7,565 nt of DNA from a bacterium (GTDB taxonomy: Bacteria; Verrucomicrobiota; Verrucomicrobiia; Methylacidiphilales; Verrucolacustridaceae). The notes under the pieces were generated by a model that saw only the letters and a list, made by a program, of their open reading frames with translations, ran no database searches and was not told the origin of the DNA. This document shows positions 5,676 to 7,565 of the stretch, one piece after another. Position numbers and translations under genes: made by a program. The stretch's first letter is position 1, and each line of letters opens with the position of its first letter. The DNA lies in NCBI GenBank assembly GCA_009921985.1, contig RFWS01000051.1, positions 1-7,565 of the forward strand, written 5' to 3'.

Positions 5676-6810
5676 ACACCTCCATCTGGTGGGCAAAGGT
5701 TCGTTCCCAGCTAAAACGTTCCGCCACAAAACGCGCCGCCCTTTCCCGGTCGACCCCTCTTAGTTGTCCTGCTTTCCGCATCACGGCATCAGCCAAACCC
5801 GCCGAATTCCGGTCGACTGCCCATGACTCCAAGTCGGCTGCCTGCTCGTCCATCGCCCCTCCGCGAAAACCGATGACCGGCAGGCCACAGGCCTGCGCTT
5901 CCAATAAAACCAAGCCGAAGGTTTCCCAACGGCCTGGGTGGATCAAAAGATCGGCCGCCCGATACCAGTCGGCCAGCTCCTCGGGTTTTTTGACAAAAGG
6001 AACCCTGCGCACTCGGGGATTGTGACGAACAAAAGTCTCCACCAGATCCGTCATCTGCCCATCCCCCACCATCACCCCGGTCCATGGGCCCTTCATCTTT
6101 TCCGCCATTCTTATCCAAGAACGCAATAAAAGGGCGGTATCCTTGTCCGGCGAGAATCTTCCCACGTAGAGAAAGACCGGCTCATTGGGTGGTAGCTTGA
6201 GACGTCCGCGGATTTCCTGCCGCCGCTGCTCCTCGGGCTTGAAGACGGTGGTGTCGACCCCCAGGGGGAGATGAACCAAACCCTGCAAACCCCAGCCGGA
6301 AAGAATCCTCATCAAATGCCGGCTGGCGACAAAGACCCCGCGGCTGTTTTGGGACATGTTGCGCAGGTAATCCCCCGCAACCCGCTCCACCCATCCCCGC
6401 GCCCAGGTGCCGGCAAATTTCAGCACCGTCCGGAGCAACGCATCCGGAAAGTGGGAGTGATAAAACATGTAAAAGTCCGACCCCCGGCGGTTGGCCCAGT
6501 TCCGGGAGATCATCGCGGCGTGATACGGGTCGCCCGCCTCAACGATGTCCGGATGCTCTTCGTAGAGAATTCGAAGAAGAGCCGGGAGGTCCAGCATCCA
6601 GCGGTAACGGGAAGTCCGGTTCACTAAGGGACCGGCGACCGTCCAGAGCTGGGTTCGCCCCCCTTCGACGCGCTCGGTCCGTGCCCCGGGAACGATCATG
6701 AGATGGTCATAGGAGGTGTGGTCGCGGATGTATTTCCTTTTGGCCTCCAAATAGGACCGCACTCCCCCGCCCCGGGGGGAATAAATCTGAGTGAGGTCAC
6801 AGATCTTCAT
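5659..6810 (-). CDS. GT4-family glycosyltransferase
   Basis: Retaining GT-B glycosyltransferase of 383 residues, the normal length for family GT4. The N-lobe opens with MKICDLTQIYSPRGGGVRSY, whose glycine-rich loop (G14-G16) is the usual acceptor/phosphate loop. FYHSHFPD (116-123) and PLGVDTTVF (182-190) follow, the latter at the hinge. The C-lobe carries LYVGRFSPDKD (214-224, R218 and K223 for the sugar-nucleotide phosphates) and E296-x7-E304 in ETFGLVLLEAQACGLPVIGF, the donor-site motif. No signal or membrane segment is seen, so it is cytosolic or peripheral at the membrane. It is the first gene of the three-gene operon; its 3' end overlaps the next gene by 17 bases. No clear Shine-Dalgarno precedes the ATG and no convincing promoter is visible in the short divergent gap. 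Only family-level assignment is possible; a mannosyl- or glucosyltransferase of a surface glycan or glycolipid is the likely range. Confidence 0.95.
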   Translation of the reverse strand: MKICDLTQIYSPRGGGVRSYLEAKRKYIRDHTSYDHLMIVPGARTERVEGGRTQLWTVAGPLVNRTSRYRWMLDLPALLRILYEEHPDIVEAGDPYHAAMISRNWANRRGSDFYMFYHSHFPDALLRTVLKFAGTWARGWVERVAGDYLRNMSQNSRGVFVASRHLMRILSGWGLQGLVHLPLGVDTTVFKPEEQRRQEIRGRLKLPPNEPVFLYVGRFSPDKDTALLLRSWIRMAEKMKGPWTGVMVGDGQMTDLVETFVRHNPRVRRVPFVKKPEELADWYRAADLLIHPGRWETFGLVLLEAQACGLPVIGFRGGAMDEQAADLESWAVDRNSAGLADAVMRKAGQLRGVDRERAARFVAERFSWERTFAHQMEVYERKG

Positions 6811-6857
6811 CGAAAGGAATCTTGAGAATGCCTCTCCCGGTGCTAAAGAGGAAGTCT

Positions 6858-7565
6858 ATGAGGCGGAACGATTTTCTCCGGCTTCTGGCCATGGCAGGCG
6901 CCGGGCTCGCCGTTCCTGGTCGTGCCCAGAATGGATTTGTGGGAGAGCCAGGGGAGATGGAGGTAAATCCCGCCTTCATCAACTCTGGTCCGGGCTTTGG
7001 AAACAAACTGGCCCTCACCTTTGACGACGGCCCCACCCCAGGGGTGACCGAGCGGGTTCTGGAAGAACTCAAACGACGGGAAATGCGTGCCACTTTTTTC
7101 CTGATAGGAGCCAAGGTGGATGCTCGACCGGACTTGGCCCGGCGTCTGGTGGAGGAGGGTCATGACGTGGCGAACCATAGCTATACCCATCCTCGGCTCG
7201 CGGGCATGAGCGATGCGGCTGTCGACCAGCAGATCTCCCGGACCCAAGAGGCCATTACCCGTGCCACCGGGGTAACCCCCGTCTGGTTCCGACCGCCGTA
7301 CGGGGCCTTCCGGCGCGAACAGGGTGTCTTAGCCTCCAAATATGGTTTGGGCGTGGCCTACTGGTCCGTGGATCCCAAGGACTGGTCCAAGCCCGGAAGT
7401 TCCGCAATCACCCAACGCGTGCTCTCTGCCAGCCAACCGGGCTCGATCATTCTGCTCCATGATCTCCACCCCCAAACCGCCGATGCGGTCCCCGCGATTT
7501 TTGACGGCCTCAAGGAGCGCTCGTTCGTCACCGCCCCCTTCCACAGTTTTGTCGGTTCGCCCTAC
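6858..7565 (+). CDS. Secreted NodB-type polysaccharide deacetylase (3' end missing)
   Basis: Open to the right edge, 236 residues visible. The N-terminus (MRRNDFLRLLAMAGAGLA, then AVPGRAQ) is an export signal with likely cleavage after A23. It resembles a twin-arginine signal but has one extra residue between RR and FL. Residues about 50-225 are a complete NodB catalytic core (family CE4): TFDDGP (54-59, D56 catalytic base and D57 metal ligand), HSYTH (H107 and H111, metal ligands), RPPYG (145-149), DPKDW (172-176) and ILLHD (198-202, H201). Such enzymes remove N-acetyl (or O-acetyl) groups from peptidoglycan, chitin-like or exopolysaccharide GlcNAc. Only the extreme C-terminus is missing. 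The ATG at 6858 has AGAGGA 5 bases upstream (6847-6852). An in-frame ATG at 6828 with AAAGGA (6813-6818) would add ten residues with a more basic n-region. It is divergent from the glycosyltransferase operon and probably acts on an envelope glycan in the periplasm or outside. Confidence 0.93.
   Translation, partial: MRRNDFLRLLAMAGAGLAVPGRAQNGFVGEPGEMEVNPAFINSGPGFGNKLALTFDDGPTPGVTERVLEELKRREMRATFFLIGAKVDARPDLARRLVEEGHDVANHSYTHPRLAGMSDAAVDQQISRTQEAITRATGVTPVWFRPPYGAFRREQGVLASKYGLGVAYWSVDPKDWSKPGSSAITQRVLSASQPGSIILLHDLHPQTADAVPAIFDGLKERSFVTAPFHSFVGSPY

Noticed and set aside
5676..5729. Upstream TTG start at 5729 for the GNAT-deacetylase fusion
   Set aside because: It would extend the overlap with the GT4 gene to 71 bases and add 18 residues not needed by the GNAT fold; the ATG at 5675 is more economical.
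764..6810. Reading the thioredoxin, GT4 and deacetylase genes as a mycothiol- or bacillithiol-like thiol pathway
   Set aside because: Those pathways use a PIG-L-type deacetylase and a cysteine ligase; the deacetylase here is of the DUF2334/NodB type and no ligase is present. Thioredoxin is in a separate transcription unit.
6822..6849. TTGAGA-16-TAAAGA as a plus-strand promoter for the NodB deacetylase
   Set aside because: The -10 box matches only three of six bases and lacks the conserved final T. A start of transcription near 6856 would exclude the Shine-Dalgarno at 6847-6852.

Overview
The window looks like chromosomal DNA from a GC-rich Gram-negative-type bacterium. My best guess is a member of the Verrucomicrobiota or a close relative. 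The reasons are indirect: a proline/alanine-rich, C-terminally anchored protein with repeated K-E-T-M-R motifs, a type I recall from that phylum, and the particular mix of glycosyltransferase, deacetylase and PHP genes. There is no rRNA or other phylogenetic marker, so the assignment is tentative. I see no tRNA, CRISPR array, insertion sequence or phage gene, and no intergenic gap above about 110 bases.

Layout. On the left, a winged-helix regulator (8-652, +) converges on a thioredoxin gene (764-1096, -). The 111-base gap between them holds two mutually exclusive small hairpins. Thioredoxin is the second gene of a tight pair. Ten bases upstream of it ends the gene for the Pro/Ala-rich, single-membrane-segment protein (1107-1787, -). 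That gene has a plausible sigma70-type promoter (1794-1822) so close to its ATG that the mRNA may be leaderless.

The centre and right hold a three-gene minus-strand operon read from 6810 down to 1844. In transcription order it encodes a GT4 glycosyltransferase (6810-5659), a fusion of a GNAT-like acetyltransferase domain with a DUF2334-type deacetylase domain (5675-4221), and a fusion of a PHP metal-dependent hydrolase domain with a second GT4 glycosyltransferase (about 4234-1844). The genes overlap by 17 and 14 bases at the preferred starts, so translational coupling is likely. A secreted NodB-type polysaccharide deacetylase (6858 to beyond the right edge, +) is divergent from this operon and starts within 50 bases of it.

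How the genes may work together (inference). Two retaining sugar transferases, one acyl/deacyl fusion enzyme, one PHP hydrolase and one exported deacetylase suggest a small pathway that builds and trims an N-acetylated glycan or glycolipid of the envelope. No lipid-carrier transferase, flippase or polymerase is visible here, so either the pathway continues past the right edge or the product is a short glycolipid. The two two-domain fusions, and their arrangement in one coupled operon, are the most interesting content of the window. The substrates cannot be read from the sequence.
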